Part shown: positions 1 through 8,869 of the stretch, in pieces
How positions within the stretch are numbered: position 1 is the stretch's first letter
Layout: each line of letters begins with the position of its first letter
Assembly: GCA_900539725.1 (NCBI GenBank)
Contig: UQDI01000001.1
Coordinates: 52,046-116,045 of the forward strand
Direction of reading: 5' to 3'
Origin: an uncultured Eubacteriales bacterium
GTDB lineage: Bacteria > Bacillota > Clostridia > Tissierellales > Peptoniphilaceae
Length of the DNA: 64,000 bases
Position numbers and translations under genes: made by a program
Notes under the pieces: model-generated
Told to the model about the DNA's origin: nothing
Database searches by the model: none
What the model saw: only the letters and a program-made list of their open reading frames with translations

Positions 1-1776
1 AATAGATATACTTCTAGATCAAACGAAAATTTTAATATCAATGACAAAGATGCCATAGGTTTTGCGAGCGAACTAATTATTTATGATAAAAAATATGACA
101 ATCTATTCAAGAGCTTGCTTCAAAGAACAGTTGTAACGACTACTTTTGATGCAGCTTTAAGAATATCAAAAGTTTATAAACAATATAGATACGTTAGTTT
201 AGATGGACAAATAATAAATTCATCTGGATCAATAGTGGGCGGTAGCCAAGTAAAATCATCATTTATCTCGCGTAAACACATGCTTACTAAGCTAATGGAC
301 GAGATAAAAGAGAAGAAAAAATCATTAGAAGCAGCTAAAGCGGCGCTTATAAATAAGGAAGAAGAGATTAAGAGTGAGAAAACATCTTATGACAAGCTAA
401 ATGAAGAAATCATTTCAATAAATGAAAAGATAAACACTGCTAAAAAAGAAATCAATTCACTTGAGATAAACATAAACTTTAGCAAAAGAGATATAAGTGA
501 AGCAAAGACTCAAAGAGAAGAGCTTATGAAATCACTTGAAGCGCTTGAAGAAGAGATAGCTCAAGGCGCTAAGGACTTAGAAGAGCTTAAGAGTAAAAAG
601 CTTGAGCATGAGAAGACGATAGAAGCCGAAAAAGAACTTATCAAGGGCTTTGAAGAAGAAAAAGATAGACGAAACGAAAAGCTTCTTCAAATAAGCGTTG
701 AAAAATCTACTTTAGAAGCAAAGCTTGAAAGAACTGAGGAAGACATTGCTATATCACAAGAATATATAGCTAAGTCACAAGAGATTAAAGATGGCCTTGC
801 AAGCGATTTTAAGGAGCTTAGCCAAAATAAAGAAGCACTTGAAAATGAAAATGCTAGCATCATGGACTTCTTAAAGAAAAATGAAGAGCTTGAACAAGAA
901 TACATTGATAAGATCAATCAAAAGACAGATGAAAAGGAAAAAGTTTTATCTAAGATCTTTGATCTGCAAAATGAGATAAAGACTTGTCAAGAAGGCATCA
1001 TCGCAATCAAAGACGAGATTAATAAGAATGAGGTTTTACTTGCTCGTAATGAAGTAATGAAAGATAATATCAAAGAAAAGTTATCGAACGATTACTTCAT
1101 TAACGTTGAAAATATCGACAAGGAAAGCCTTGTTAAGGCAAGCTCAAAAGACTTAAAAGAACTACAAGAAAAGATTGATGCCCTTGGCGATGTATCACTA
1201 TCATCTATAAAAGAGTATGAAGATACATTGACAAGATTAGAATTCTTAAGAAAGCAATATGATGACATGCAAGAATCTAAAGAGGACTTACTAAATATAA
1301 TCGACGATATCGACGAAACTATCAAGATAAAGTTTAAAGATAACTTCAATATTATTCAAGGATATTTCTCAGAGATATTTCAAAACTTATTTGGTGGCGG
1401 CGAAGCGAAGATATATATAAGCGACGAAAGCGATATACTTAACTCAGGTATTGAGATTGAGGCGCGTCCACCAGGAAAGAGCATGCAGTCACTAAGTCTA
1501 CTATCAGGCGGAGAGAAGACTTTAACAGCGATAGCTTTATTATTCGCGGTACTAAAGTCAAAACCATCGCCATTCTGTATACTTGATGAGATAGATGCGG
1601 CTCTTGATGATGCCAACATCAGTAAGTACACAGCTTATCTCGATAGGATTAAAGACGAAACACAATTTATCCTTATCACGCATAGAAAGGTAACTATGGA
1701 GATATCGGACGCTATATACGGCATTACTATGAAAGAAAAGGGCATAAGCTCGATACTTTCGATGAAATTAACTTAA
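1..1776 (+). CDS. smc: Chromosome segregation SMC ATPase, 3' part (5' end outside window)
   Basis: Open from base 1 in the frame that ends at TAA 1774-1776, so only the C-terminal part (about 591 codons) is present. The first ~75 residues read as the SMC hinge (TVVTTTFDAALR, then GSIVGGS). A long Glu/Lys-rich coiled coil follows to about base 1250. The C-terminal ABC lobe has the signature LSGGEK (bases 1501-1518), Walker B CILDEIDAALDD (about 1576-1611) and the switch His in ILITHRK. By family knowledge SMC dimerises at the hinge and, with ScpA/ScpB, compacts and segregates the chromosome. ftsY starts 10 bases downstream, as in many Firmicutes. A TTG at 115 is not the start because the hinge begins upstream of it. 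The missing N-terminal half carries Walker A. Confidence 0.97.
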   Translation, partial: NRYTSRSNENFNINDKDAIGFASELIIYDKKYDNLFKSLLQRTVVTTTFDAALRISKVYKQYRYVSLDGQIINSSGSIVGGSQVKSSFISRKHMLTKLMDEIKEKKKSLEAAKAALINKEEEIKSEKTSYDKLNEEIISINEKINTAKKEINSLEININFSKRDISEAKTQREELMKSLEALEEEIAQGAKDLEELKSKKLEHEKTIEAEKELIKGFEEEKDRRNEKLLQISVEKSTLEAKLERTEEDIAISQEYIAKSQEIKDGLASDFKELSQNKEALENENASIMDFLKKNEELEQEYIDKINQKTDEKEKVLSKIFDLQNEIKTCQEGIIAIKDEINKNEVLLARNEVMKDNIKEKLSNDYFINVENIDKESLVKASSKDLKELQEKIDALGDVSLSSIKEYEDTLTRLEFLRKQYDDMQESKEDLLNIIDDIDETIKIKFKDNFNIIQGYFSEIFQNLFGGGEAKIYISDESDILNSGIEIEARPPGKSMQSLSLLSGGEKTLTAIALLFAVLKSKPSPFCILDEIDAALDDANISKYTAYLDRIKDETQFILITHRKVTMEISDAIYGITMKEKGISSILSMKLT

Positions 1777-1786
1777 GAGGTGAAAT

Positions 1787-2959
1787 ATGTTTAATTGGTT
1801 TAAAAAGAAAAAGAAAGATGAAGAGCAAAAAGAAGTTCAAGAACAAAAAGTAGATTTAGTAGCAGAGGAGCCTGATCAAAGGCCTTTGAATGCAGAAGCA
1901 AATTTAGATGAAGAAGCAAAAACGATTGACGAAGCAAAATCAAATGCAGAAGCAAAAGCGATTGACGAAGTAAAATTAAAAACAGAAGCAAAAGTGAACG
2001 CTGAAACGCAAGTGAATGAAGAAGCACCCAAAGAAGTCAAAGAAGAAAAATCATCTTTCTTCAAGAGAATGTTCTCAGGACTTGAAAAGACAAGACAAAA
2101 TCTAAATTACAAGCTTCAAACAGTCTTTAAGGGCACGGACATTGACGACGACTTTTACGATGAGCTTGAAGAAGTTTTAGTCACATCAGACATTGGCGTT
2201 GAAACTGTTATGAACATTATCGACAATCTAAAAGAAAGACTTGTTAGAGAAAATATTTTAGAGAGAAAAGATGCTCTTCCTATATTAAAGGATGAGATTA
2301 AAAATATAATGAATGACAATATTACATCGAGAGATTTGAAGCTTGAGCCATCTCCAGCCATACTTCTAGTTGTTGGTGTCAATGGTGTTGGTAAGACGAC
2401 TACAATAGGCAAACTTAGCTACCAATTCAGACAAGAGGGCAAGAGCGTTTTGATTGCGGCTGCCGATACATTTAGAGCGGCTGCCATTGAACAGCTTAAA
2501 GAATGGGCTAATAGAGCAAACGTTGACATCATCGCTCATGAAGAATCAGCTGACCCAGCAAGCGTTGTCTTTGATGCAATCATGGCGGCTAAAGCAAGAA
2601 AGACTGATATACTTATCTGCGACACAGCAGGTAGGCTTCATAACAAACAAAACTTAATGAATGAGCTTAACAAGATCAAAAGAGTTATCGATAGAGAATT
2701 TCCTAATGCAGTTAAAGAAAATTTATTGGTTCTTGATGCGACTACTGGTCAAAACGCCATCATACAAGCGAAGTCCTTTAAAGAGACAAGTGACATAACA
2801 GGTGTTTGCGTTACTAAACTAGACGGCACTGCTAAGGGCGGCGTCATCATTGCACTTGAGAGCGAATTACATTTGCCAGTTAAGATTATAGGTGTCGGTG
2901 AAAAGATAGAAGACCTTCAAGCCTTTAACGTCGATGACTTCGTTGAAGCATTATTTTAA
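1787..2959 (+). CDS. ftsY: Signal recognition particle receptor FtsY
   Basis: SRP receptor GTPase that docks the SRP-ribosome complex at the membrane. Its 390 residues comprise a Lys-rich N-terminus, an acidic Ala/Glu/Lys-rich A region with degenerate repeats (residues 35-80), then the N and G domains. GTPase motifs are GVNGVGKT (197-204), DTFRAAA (227-233), DTAGR (279-283) and TKLDG (343-347). Start ATG 1787 follows AGAGGTG at 1774-1780, which overlaps the smc stop, so it is probably co-transcribed with smc. Its partner Ffh lies 0.5 kb downstream. The A region has no membrane segment; membrane contact is presumably electrostatic, as in other FtsY proteins. Confidence 0.97.
   Translation: MFNWFKKKKKDEEQKEVQEQKVDLVAEEPDQRPLNAEANLDEEAKTIDEAKSNAEAKAIDEVKLKTEAKVNAETQVNEEAPKEVKEEKSSFFKRMFSGLEKTRQNLNYKLQTVFKGTDIDDDFYDELEEVLVTSDIGVETVMNIIDNLKERLVRENILERKDALPILKDEIKNIMNDNITSRDLKLEPSPAILLVVGVNGVGKTTTIGKLSYQFRQEGKSVLIAAADTFRAAAIEQLKEWANRANVDIIAHEESADPASVVFDAIMAAKARKTDILICDTAGRLHNKQNLMNELNKIKRVIDREFPNAVKENLLVLDATTGQNAIIQAKSFKETSDITGVCVTKLDGTAKGGVIIALESELHLPVKIIGVGEKIEDLQAFNVDDFVEALF
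1889..2026 (+). repeat. Degenerate in-frame repeats encoding the FtsY A region
   Basis: The sequence codes for imperfect repeats around the words NAEA, IDEAK/IDEVK and EAK. The DNA is also repetitive, with GAAGCAAAA and GATTGACGAAG recurring. It lies in the acidic linker before the N domain, which varies between species. Replication slippage may change its length between strains. Confidence 0.7.
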
Positions 2960-2987
2960 AAATATTTAAATAATTTTAAAAAAAGTA

Positions 2988-3016
2988 TTGACAAAAGTCA
3001 ATCTATATAGTATTAT
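2988..3016 (+). promoter_or_regulatory. SigA-type promoter for ylxM-ffh operon
   Basis: TTGACA (2988-2993), a 17-base spacer and TATTAT (3011-3016). Predicted transcription starts at about 3023, inside the left arm of the inverted repeat at 3020-3046. Next gene on this strand is ylxM at 3099. Confidence 0.75.
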
Positions 3017-3019
3017 ATT

Positions 3020-3050
3020 AACTGTCAAGTAAATAGCTTGACAGTTTTTT
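3020..3050 (+). terminator. Intrinsic terminator-like hairpin directly after the ylxM promoter
   Basis: AACTGTCAAG (3020-3029) pairs with CTTGACAGTT (3037-3046) around a 7-base loop and runs into a T tract (3045-3050). It could end smc-ftsY transcripts. It also sits at the start of transcripts from the promoter at 2988-3016, so it may act as an attenuator, an operator or a 5'-stabilising hairpin. Confidence 0.65.
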
Positions 3051-3098
3051 ATGTGATAACACTAAGAACGACACGAGTTTTATAAGGAAAAAGATAAA

Positions 3099-3452
3099 AT
3101 GAAAGTACTAGATGATTATATATATATCGGAAGACTCTTGGACTTCTACGGAAGCCTATTAACAGAGAGTGAGTCAAAGTCGGTTGATTACTATTACAAC
3201 GAAGACTATTCACTTACTGAGATAGCTGAGCTTCTTTCAATATCGAGACAAGCGGTGAGCCTTAACATTAAAAGAGCTATAGACAAGTTAAAGTCTTTTG
3301 AGGACGCGCTTAAGCTTATAGAGAAGTTCGATAAGAAGAAAGAGGCCAAGACTAAAGCTCTTGACTTACTTAATCAGGCTCATGTCAGTAAGGATATAGA
3401 AGATATAAGAGAAAAGATTAAAGAAGCTGAAGAGATTATAAACGAGATCTAA
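3099..3452 (+). CDS. ylxM: YlxM family HTH protein linked to SRP
   Basis: Small helix-turn-helix protein of the UPF0122/YlxM family (117 residues). It has a sigma-70 region 4-like HTH around residues 45-65 (SLTEIAELLSISRQAVSLNIKR) and a charged C-terminal helix. Family members are encoded just before ffh and are reported to modulate SRP activity; the mechanism is not settled. Here ffh starts 11 bases after the stop. Start ATG 3099 follows AAGGA at 3083-3087, with loose spacing. It is the first gene after the promoter and hairpin at 2988-3050, so an autoregulatory role is possible but unproven. Confidence 0.9.
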   Translation: MKVLDDYIYIGRLLDFYGSLLTESESKSVDYYYNEDYSLTEIAELLSISRQAVSLNIKRAIDKLKSFEDALKLIEKFDKKKEAKTKALDLLNQAHVSKDIEDIREKIKEAEEIINEI

Positions 3453-3463
3453 AAGGAGCAATA

Positions 3464-4804
3464 ATGATATTTGAGAGCTTATCAGAAAAACTACAAAAAA
3501 CATTAGACGGCTTAAGAGGCAAGGGCAGACTTAGCGAAAAGGATGTCGATGCGGCACTTAGAGAAGTAAAGCTAGCTCTTCTTGAAGCGGATGTTAATTA
3601 TAAGGTAGTTAAGAATTTTATAAATACATTAAAAGAAAGAGCCATAGGCACTGAAGTTATGGAGAGTTTAACTCCTGGTCAACAAGTTATTAAGATTGTT
3701 AATGAAGAATTAATTAATCTTATGGGCAAGACTAAAGAGGGCCTAAACCTTAGCAAGAACCCGAGCATCATCTTGATGTGCGGTCTTCAAGGTGCAGGTA
3801 AGACAACTACTACAGGTAAACTTGCTATAAACCTAAGAAAGAAAGGCAGAAGACCACTATTAGTTGCTTGCGACGTCTATAGACCAGCAGCCATTAAACA
3901 GCTAGAAGTTGTTGGAAAGTCGATTGACGTGCCAGTATTTTCTATGGGTGACAAGATAAAGCCACTTGATATAGCTAAGAGCGCTATAGAGCACGCTAAG
4001 AAGAATGGTAATGACATTGTCATCATAGATACGGCGGGCCGTCTACACATAGACGAAGTGCTTATGGATGAGCTAAAAGGTTTAAAAGAAAATCTAGAGC
4101 CATCAGAAATACTTCTTGTACTTGACTCAATGACTGGACAAGACGCAGTAAACGTGGCAAAAGCCTTTGACGATGCGCTTGGCATAACAGGAGTAATATT
4201 AACAAAGCTAGACGGTGACGCTAGAGGCGGTGCGGCACTTTCAATTAGAGCCGTTACTGACAAACCAATTAAATACGTTGGTATGGGCGAAAAGATGGAT
4301 GAGCTTGAAGAGTTTCATCCAGACAGATTAGTTTCTAAGATACTTGGTATGGGAGACGTGCTTACTCTTATCGAGAAGGCACAAAGCAATATTGACCAAA
4401 AGAAGGCAATGGAGCTTGAGAAAAAATTAAGGGAAGAAACATTTACCCTTGATGATTTCTTAGATCAAATAGCTCAGATGAGAAACTTAGGACCTATAGA
4501 AAATCTAATGCAGATGATACCAGGAATGAATTCAAAAGCCTTGAAGGGCATAAATATAAGTGACAAGGATATAGGCAGAGTTGAAGCCATCATCAGAAGT
4601 ATGACTATGAAGGAGAGAATGACTCCAAACATAATCAACGCTTCAAGAAAGAAGAGAATTGCAGAAGGAAGCGGAACAACAACAAATGATGTTAACAAAC
4701 TTTTAAAGCAATTTGAAGACACTAAGAAGATGATGAAGCGCTTCGGCAAGATGGAGAAGTCTATGAAAAGAAAAGGAAATTTCAATTTTCCATTTAATAT
4801 ATAA
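3464..4804 (+). CDS. ffh: Signal recognition particle protein Ffh
   Basis: SRP54 GTPase that binds 4.5S/scRNA and signal sequences on nascent chains and delivers them to FtsY. The 446 residues hold an N domain, a G domain with GLQGAGKTTTTGKL (107-120), DTAGR (189-193) and TKLDG (247-251), and a Met-rich M domain from about residue 300 to the end (MQMIPGMNS, MTMKERMTP). Length is typical. Start ATG 3464 follows AAAGGAG at 3452-3458. It is followed by rpsP 18 bases later in the classic ffh-rpsP-rimM-trmD-rplS order. No SRP RNA gene was found in this window. Confidence 0.97.
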   Translation: MIFESLSEKLQKTLDGLRGKGRLSEKDVDAALREVKLALLEADVNYKVVKNFINTLKERAIGTEVMESLTPGQQVIKIVNEELINLMGKTKEGLNLSKNPSIILMCGLQGAGKTTTTGKLAINLRKKGRRPLLVACDVYRPAAIKQLEVVGKSIDVPVFSMGDKIKPLDIAKSAIEHAKKNGNDIVIIDTAGRLHIDEVLMDELKGLKENLEPSEILLVLDSMTGQDAVNVAKAFDDALGITGVILTKLDGDARGGAALSIRAVTDKPIKYVGMGEKMDELEEFHPDRLVSKILGMGDVLTLIEKAQSNIDQKKAMELEKKLREETFTLDDFLDQIAQMRNLGPIENLMQMIPGMNSKALKGINISDKDIGRVEAIIRSMTMKERMTPNIINASRKKRIAEGSGTTTNDVNKLLKQFEDTKKMMKRFGKMEKSMKRKGNFNFPFNI

Positions 4805-4822
4805 TTTTAAGGAGGTGAGATT

Positions 4823-5122
4823 GTGGTAAAAATTCGTTTAAAAAGAATGGGATCAAAAAAGAATCCATTTTACAGAATTGTTGTAGCTGATTCAAGAAGA
4901 GCTAGAGATGGCAAGTTTATTGAACAACTTGGTTATTATGACCCATTAACTGAGCCAAAGACAATAAAATTCGATCAAGAAAAGGCTGAACAATGGATAG
5001 CAAACGGAGCTAAGGCAAGTGAAACAGTTCAAAGATTATTCAAATCTCAAGGATATGATATAACAGCAAAGACTGCTAAGAAAGCTGAAGCAACAGAAGA
5101 AACAGAAGCTGTAGAAGCTTAG
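4823..5122 (+). CDS. rpsP: 30S ribosomal protein S16
   Basis: S16 helps assemble the 5' domain of 16S rRNA. The 99 residues begin [24 protein letters not shown], which is diagnostic, and end in an Ala/Glu-rich tail ([14 protein letters not shown]) that varies among Firmicutes. The start is GTG 4823, chosen because GGAGGTGA (4811-4818) lies at the right distance and no ATG is available upstream of the conserved core. It is part of the ffh to rplS operon. Confidence 0.95.
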   Translation: MVKIRLKRMGSKKNPFYRIVVADSRRARDGKFIEQLGYYDPLTEPKTIKFDQEKAEQWIANGAKASETVQRLFKSQGYDITAKTAKKAEATEETEAVEA

Positions 5123-5137
5123 GATGTGGGGGTTAAT

Positions 5138-5365
5138 ATGAAAGAATTAGTTGAATTTTTAGCAAAATCTATTGTTGATAACAAAGATGATGTTAAAGTT
5201 ACAGTTAATGAATCAGCAAATGAGATCAACATTGATCTATACGTAAATCCAGATGATATAGGCAGAGTTATCGGTAAAGGCGGTAAGGTTGTTAAAGCAA
5301 TCAGACTTATAGCCGGAGCTACTCTTAAAGATTCAAGAAGAATTAATTTAGAAATAAAGGAATAA
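5138..5365 (+). CDS. khpA: KH-domain RNA-binding protein KhpA
   Basis: Single KH-domain protein (YlqC/KhpA, 75 residues from ATG 5138) with the nucleic-acid-binding loop IGRVIGKGGKVVKAIR. In Gram-positive bacteria KhpA pairs with KhpB and affects cell division and RNA stability. Start choice: GTG 5126 is in frame, but it lies inside the Shine-Dalgarno-like GTGGGGGTT, so ATG 5138 is preferred. It sits between rpsP and rimM, its usual position. Confidence 0.9.
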   Translation: MKELVEFLAKSIVDNKDDVKVTVNESANEINIDLYVNPDDIGRVIGKGGKVVKAIRLIAGATLKDSRRINLEIKE

Positions 5366-5368
5366 ATC

Positions 5369-5857
5369 TTGGACCTTATAAAGATAGCAAAGATTGTCTC
5401 AGCGCATGGCTTAAATGGAGAGGTAAAAATCTTTCCGTACACAGATGATTTAAATGGTTTCAAAGAGTATAATGAAATCTATATCGATGGTGAAGAGCTT
5501 GAGATTATAAGTCAAAAGATAGCTTCAAAATTTATTGTACTTAAGTTAAAAGGCTTTGATTATATAGACGATGTCAAAAGGCTTCTTAACAAAGATGTTT
5601 TTATTGATAGGGCTCAAATGCCTTCGCTAGATGAGGGTGAGTACTATATACATGAGCTTATAGCCATGGAAGTTTCTAGCGAAGCTGACGAGTTTATTGG
5701 CACTGTTAAAGATGTCATGGAGACTAGCGCAAATCACGTGCTTGTTGTGGATCATGACGGTAAGGAAGCACTTATTCCTTTTGTTAAAGCCTTTATCAAA
5801 GAACTTGACTTGAAGCATAGAAAGATAAAAGTCAAACTCATAGAAGGTATCTTATGA
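5369..5857 (+). CDS. rimM: Ribosome maturation factor RimM
   Basis: RimM binds S19 and assists 30S head maturation. The 162 residues contain the N-terminal beta-barrel (IAKIVSAHGLNGEVKI) and a C-terminal PRC barrel (GEYYIHELIAMEV, then NHVLVV and EALIPFVKAFI). It starts with TTG 5369, seven bases after AAAGGA (5356-5361). Its stop overlaps the trmD start (ATGA at 5854-5857), so the two are translationally coupled. Confidence 0.93.
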   Translation: MDLIKIAKIVSAHGLNGEVKIFPYTDDLNGFKEYNEIYIDGEELEIISQKIASKFIVLKLKGFDYIDDVKRLLNKDVFIDRAQMPSLDEGEYYIHELIAMEVSSEADEFIGTVKDVMETSANHVLVVDHDGKEALIPFVKAFIKELDLKHRKIKVKLIEGIL

Positions 5858-6585
5858 TAAAGTTTAACGTCTTAACGCTGTTCCCAGAGATGTTTACGGC
5901 TCTTACTGATTTTAGTATAATCAAAAGGGCTATAGACAATGAGCTTATAGAGATCAATCTTATTAATTTTAGAGACTACTCTAAGGACAAGCACAATAAA
6001 GTTGATGACTACCCCTATGGTGGCGGAAGTGGCATGCTTTTAAGAGCGGATGTTCTTAAGGACTGCTTAGAAGATATTAAGCCGAAGAAGCTTATCTATC
6101 TTTCACCGAAGGGCAAATTATTCAATCAAGACTTGGCTAAAGAGTATGCAAAACTTGACGAGATAACAATTCTTTGTGGGCATTATGAAGGCTTAGATGA
6201 GAGAATCATCCAAAACTATGTCGATGAAGAGCTTTCTATCGGGGATTATGTATTGACCGGTGGAGAACTACCCGCTATGGTAATCATAGATACCGTATCG
6301 AGGTTAGTTGATTCAGTAATAAAAGAAGATTCGTATTCAGACGAAACTCACATGTCAAATTTTTTAGAGTATCCTCAGTATACCAGACCATATGATCTGG
6401 ATGGGGATAAGGTTCCAGATGTACTGCTTAGTGGAAACCATCAAGATGTCGATGACTTTAGACTCATTGAGTCATTTAAGGCAACTGTTAAAAACAGGAT
6501 AGACTTACTTGATTTTGCTAAGCTAGATAAAAAGGAAATGAAAAATTTGAGAGAAATATTAAATAAACTAAAGAAGGAGGACTAA
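5854..6585 (+). CDS. trmD: tRNA (guanine-37-N1)-methyltransferase
   Basis: TrmD methylates G37 next to the anticodon using S-adenosylmethionine and prevents frameshifting. The 243 residues have the SPOUT trefoil-knot motifs [15 protein letters not shown] and [17 protein letters not shown], plus the N-terminal LFPEMF. ATG 5854 overlaps the rimM stop by four bases; rplS follows with one base between. Length and motifs are complete. Confidence 0.96.
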   Translation: MIKFNVLTLFPEMFTALTDFSIIKRAIDNELIEINLINFRDYSKDKHNKVDDYPYGGGSGMLLRADVLKDCLEDIKPKKLIYLSPKGKLFNQDLAKEYAKLDEITILCGHYEGLDERIIQNYVDEELSIGDYVLTGGELPAMVIIDTVSRLVDSVIKEDSYSDETHMSNFLEYPQYTRPYDLDGDKVPDVLLSGNHQDVDDFRLIESFKATVKNRIDLLDFAKLDKKEMKNLREILNKLKKED

Positions 6586-6586
6586 G

Positions 6587-6934
6587 ATGGACTATATTAA
6601 GATGCTTGAAGCACAACAATTAAAAGACAACATTCCTCAATTTCATGTAGGTGACACTGTTCAAGTTCACTATAAAGTTGTAGAAGGTACACGTGAAAGA
6701 ATCCAAGTGTACGAAGGTACTGTAATTAAGAGACAAAACGGCGGAGCTAAAGAAACATTTACAGTAAGAAGATTGTCATATGGTATTGGTGTTGAAAGAA
6801 CATTCTTACTTCACTCTCCAAGAATCGACAAGATTGTTCTTGTTAGAAAAGGTAGAGTTAGAAGAGCTAAACTTTACTACTTAAGAGATAGAGTAGGTAA
6901 AGCTGCTAAAGTTAGAGAAAAACAATCGTTTTAA
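6587..6934 (+). CDS. rplS: 50S ribosomal protein L19
   Basis: L19 sits at the 30S-50S interface. The 115 residues include [33 protein letters not shown] and the basic C-terminal segment [28 protein letters not shown] (6573-6579) precedes ATG 6587. Last gene of the operon, followed by the terminator at 6942-6972. Confidence 0.96.
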   Translation: MDYIKMLEAQQLKDNIPQFHVGDTVQVHYKVVEGTRERIQVYEGTVIKRQNGGAKETFTVRRLSYGIGVERTFLLHSPRIDKIVLVRKGRVRRAKLYYLRDRVGKAAKVREKQSF

Positions 6935-6941
6935 TTGATGT

Positions 6942-6972
6942 AAAGACATTCTATTGAGAGAGTGTCTTTTTT
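6942..6972 (+). terminator. Intrinsic terminator after rplS
   Basis: AAAGACATTCT (6942-6952) pairs with AGAGTGTCTTT (6959-6969) with one G-U pair and a 6-base loop, followed by T residues. It ends the ylxM-rplS operon. Confidence 0.85.
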
Positions 6973-6987
6973 CTTTGCGATATTTAT

Positions 6988-7016
6988 TTACATTGACTGT
7001 CTTTTGTGATAATATA
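6988..7016 (+). promoter_or_regulatory. Candidate promoter for rbgA operon
   Basis: TTTACA (6988-6993) is 17 bases from AATATA (7011-7016). A stronger extended -10, TGTGATAAT (7005-7013), overlaps but has a poor -35 spacing. Similar TGTGG-TATAAT elements occur at 33808 and 60793. The position between a terminator and a new gene fits a promoter; the exact boxes are uncertain. Confidence 0.4.
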
Positions 7017-7041
7017 GAAGATAGTTAGGAAGGTGTATGAT

Positions 7042-7881
7042 ATGAATATAAATTGGTACCCTGGACATATGAAGAAGACTAGAGAGTCTTTAATTGAGAT
7101 GTCAAAGTTAGTCGATATAGTTATCGAGCTAATAGATGCGAGAGCACCTATGTCGAGCACGAACCCCATAATCAAAGAAATAACGGCTAATAAAGCCAAG
7201 ATCATATTATTAAATAAAGCGGACTTAGCAGATGAGAGAGTCAACAAGAAATGGATAGCTCATTACAAGGATGCAAAGTGCATTGAGTTCAACGCGAAAG
7301 ACAAATCGAACGTGAAGAAAATTATTGATTTATCGCGCAAAGAGGTCGACAAGTATCATAAAGAGCATAAACAAAGAGAGCACTTCGGACCTATCAAGGC
7401 CATGGTTGTCGGCATACCAAATGTTGGCAAGTCTACTTTTATTAACTTAATGAACAATAAAAAGAGCCTTAAGACAGGTAACAAACCGGGTGTAACTAAG
7501 AAGAACCAATGGATTAAGGTCGATAATGACTTTATGCTTCTTGATACGCCAGGTGTTTTGTGGCCAAAGTTTGAGAGCCAAGAGATAGGTATGAACCTTG
7601 CCTTCATCGGCTCAATCAAAGATGAGATACTTAACAAAGATGACATCGCCATTGCTCTAATTAAATTCCTTAAGGCTAATTATAGTGGTGCGCTTAATAC
7701 GAGATACAAGGTCAATGAGGACGCTACAGAGCTTGAAATACTTGAAGAGATAGCAAAGAACAGAGGCTTTATACTTAAAGGCAATGAGCTCGACGTATAC
7801 AAAGCTATAAATATACTGATAGACGAATTTAGAAACGGACTTTTAGGCAGAATTTCACTCGAGGAGCCGCTAGATGAATAA
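7042..7881 (+). CDS. rbgA: Ribosome biogenesis GTPase RbgA (YlqF)
   Basis: Circularly permuted GTPase needed for late 50S assembly. From ATG 7042 it has 279 residues. The motif order G4-G1-G3 is visible: NKAD (58-61), GIPNVGKST (124-132), DTPG (168-171). The N-terminus INWYPGHMKKT is characteristic. GTG 7033 is in frame but lies in the Shine-Dalgarno GGAAGGTG (7028-7035), so ATG 7042 is the likely start. rnhB overlaps its 3' end by 8 bases, the order seen in B. subtilis. Confidence 0.94.
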   Translation: MNINWYPGHMKKTRESLIEMSKLVDIVIELIDARAPMSSTNPIIKEITANKAKIILLNKADLADERVNKKWIAHYKDAKCIEFNAKDKSNVKKIIDLSRKEVDKYHKEHKQREHFGPIKAMVVGIPNVGKSTFINLMNNKKSLKTGNKPGVTKKNQWIKVDNDFMLLDTPGVLWPKFESQEIGMNLAFIGSIKDEILNKDDIAIALIKFLKANYSGALNTRYKVNEDATELEILEEIAKNRGFILKGNELDVYKAINILIDEFRNGLLGRISLEEPLDE

Positions 7882-8500
7882 AGATTATGAAGATAAACTT
7901 TTTGACGAAGGCCACAAGATTATAGTCGGCATAGACGAGGTAGGTAGAGGACCCTTCTTTGGAGATGTACTTGCCTGCGCCATAGCTTTTGAAAAGGACT
8001 TCTTTATGGAAGAGGTAAACGATTCGAAAAAGCTAAGTCAAAAGAAGAGAGAAAAGATTTTTAAAGAGCTAGTTAAAAATGCTATCGGCATAGGAATTGG
8101 TAAAGCGAGTCCTGAAGAAATTGATGAAATAAATATTAAAGAGGCAACTCATCTAGCAATGCAAAGGGCAGTAGAAGACTTTCATGATGATATGAACAAT
8201 AAGCTAAGACCTGATATAATCTTGATTGACGCGGAAAAGATTAAAGTAGATATAGAGCAAAGAGCTATTATACATGGCGATGCTACTGTATTTACTATAG
8301 CTGCGGCAAGTATAGTTGCAAAGGTACTTAGAGATGCTGACATTACTTATTTAGCACAAAAGTATCCAGACTATGACCTTGAGAATAACAAGGGCTATGG
8401 TACTAAAAAGCATAGAGAGGCTATCTTAAAATATGGTCCAACACCGCTACATAGAAAAACTTTTTTAAGAAAGCTTTTGGGTAATGGCGATGAAAAATAA
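7874..8500 (+). CDS. rnhB: Ribonuclease HII
   Basis: Removes ribonucleotides and RNA primers from RNA-DNA hybrids. The 208 residues carry DEVGRG (21-26) with the catalytic Asp-Glu pair, the internal ILIDAEKIK strand and IAAASIVAKVLRD. The C-terminal YPDYDLENNKGYGTKKHREAI is typical. It overlaps rbgA upstream and yraN downstream, so it is in a tightly coupled operon. Confidence 0.95.
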   Translation: MNKDYEDKLFDEGHKIIVGIDEVGRGPFFGDVLACAIAFEKDFFMEEVNDSKKLSQKKREKIFKELVKNAIGIGIGKASPEEIDEINIKEATHLAMQRAVEDFHDDMNNKLRPDIILIDAEKIKVDIEQRAIIHGDATVFTIAAASIVAKVLRDADITYLAQKYPDYDLENNKGYGTKKHREAILKYGPTPLHRKTFLRKLLGNGDEK

Positions 8501-8867
8501 TTTTAATCGAAAAGACAATAGAAAAAAGGGTAGATTTGGCGAAGAAGAAGCTAAGGAATATCTTCAAAACGAAGGCTACTTCATACTTGACCAAAACTAT
8601 CAGGTAAGAGATGGCGAGATTGACATCATAGCTAGAGACGATGAGTACTTAATTTTTGTTGAAGTCAAGGCCAGAAACAAGATGGACTACGGTAGGCCCA
8701 TGGAGGCTGTTACCAAATCTAAGCAAAAGAAGATAATCAAAACGGCTGAGTACTATCTGTATGAACATCAAAACTTAAACTATCAGCCAAGATTTGATGT
8801 GATTGAAGTGAATTTTTCTACGAATAAGATTAAGCATATTAAAAACGCATTTTGGATAGGAGATTAA
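8490..8867 (+). CDS. YraN/UPF0102 endonuclease-like protein
   Basis: UPF0102 family protein of about 125 residues with a restriction-endonuclease-like fold: GRFGEEEAKEYL, then DGEIDIIARDDEYLIFVEVKAR with the D-ExK type core. Its function is not established; it is commonly next to rnhB and comM, which suggests DNA metabolism. Start is ATG 8490 (8 bases after GGG 8479-8481) or ATG 8484; both overlap rnhB. Confidence 0.88.
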   Translation: MKNNFNRKDNRKKGRFGEEEAKEYLQNEGYFILDQNYQVRDGEIDIIARDDEYLIFVEVKARNKMDYGRPMEAVTKSKQKKIIKTAEYYLYEHQNLNYQPRFDVIEVNFSTNKIKHIKNAFWIGD

Positions 8868-8869
8868 AG

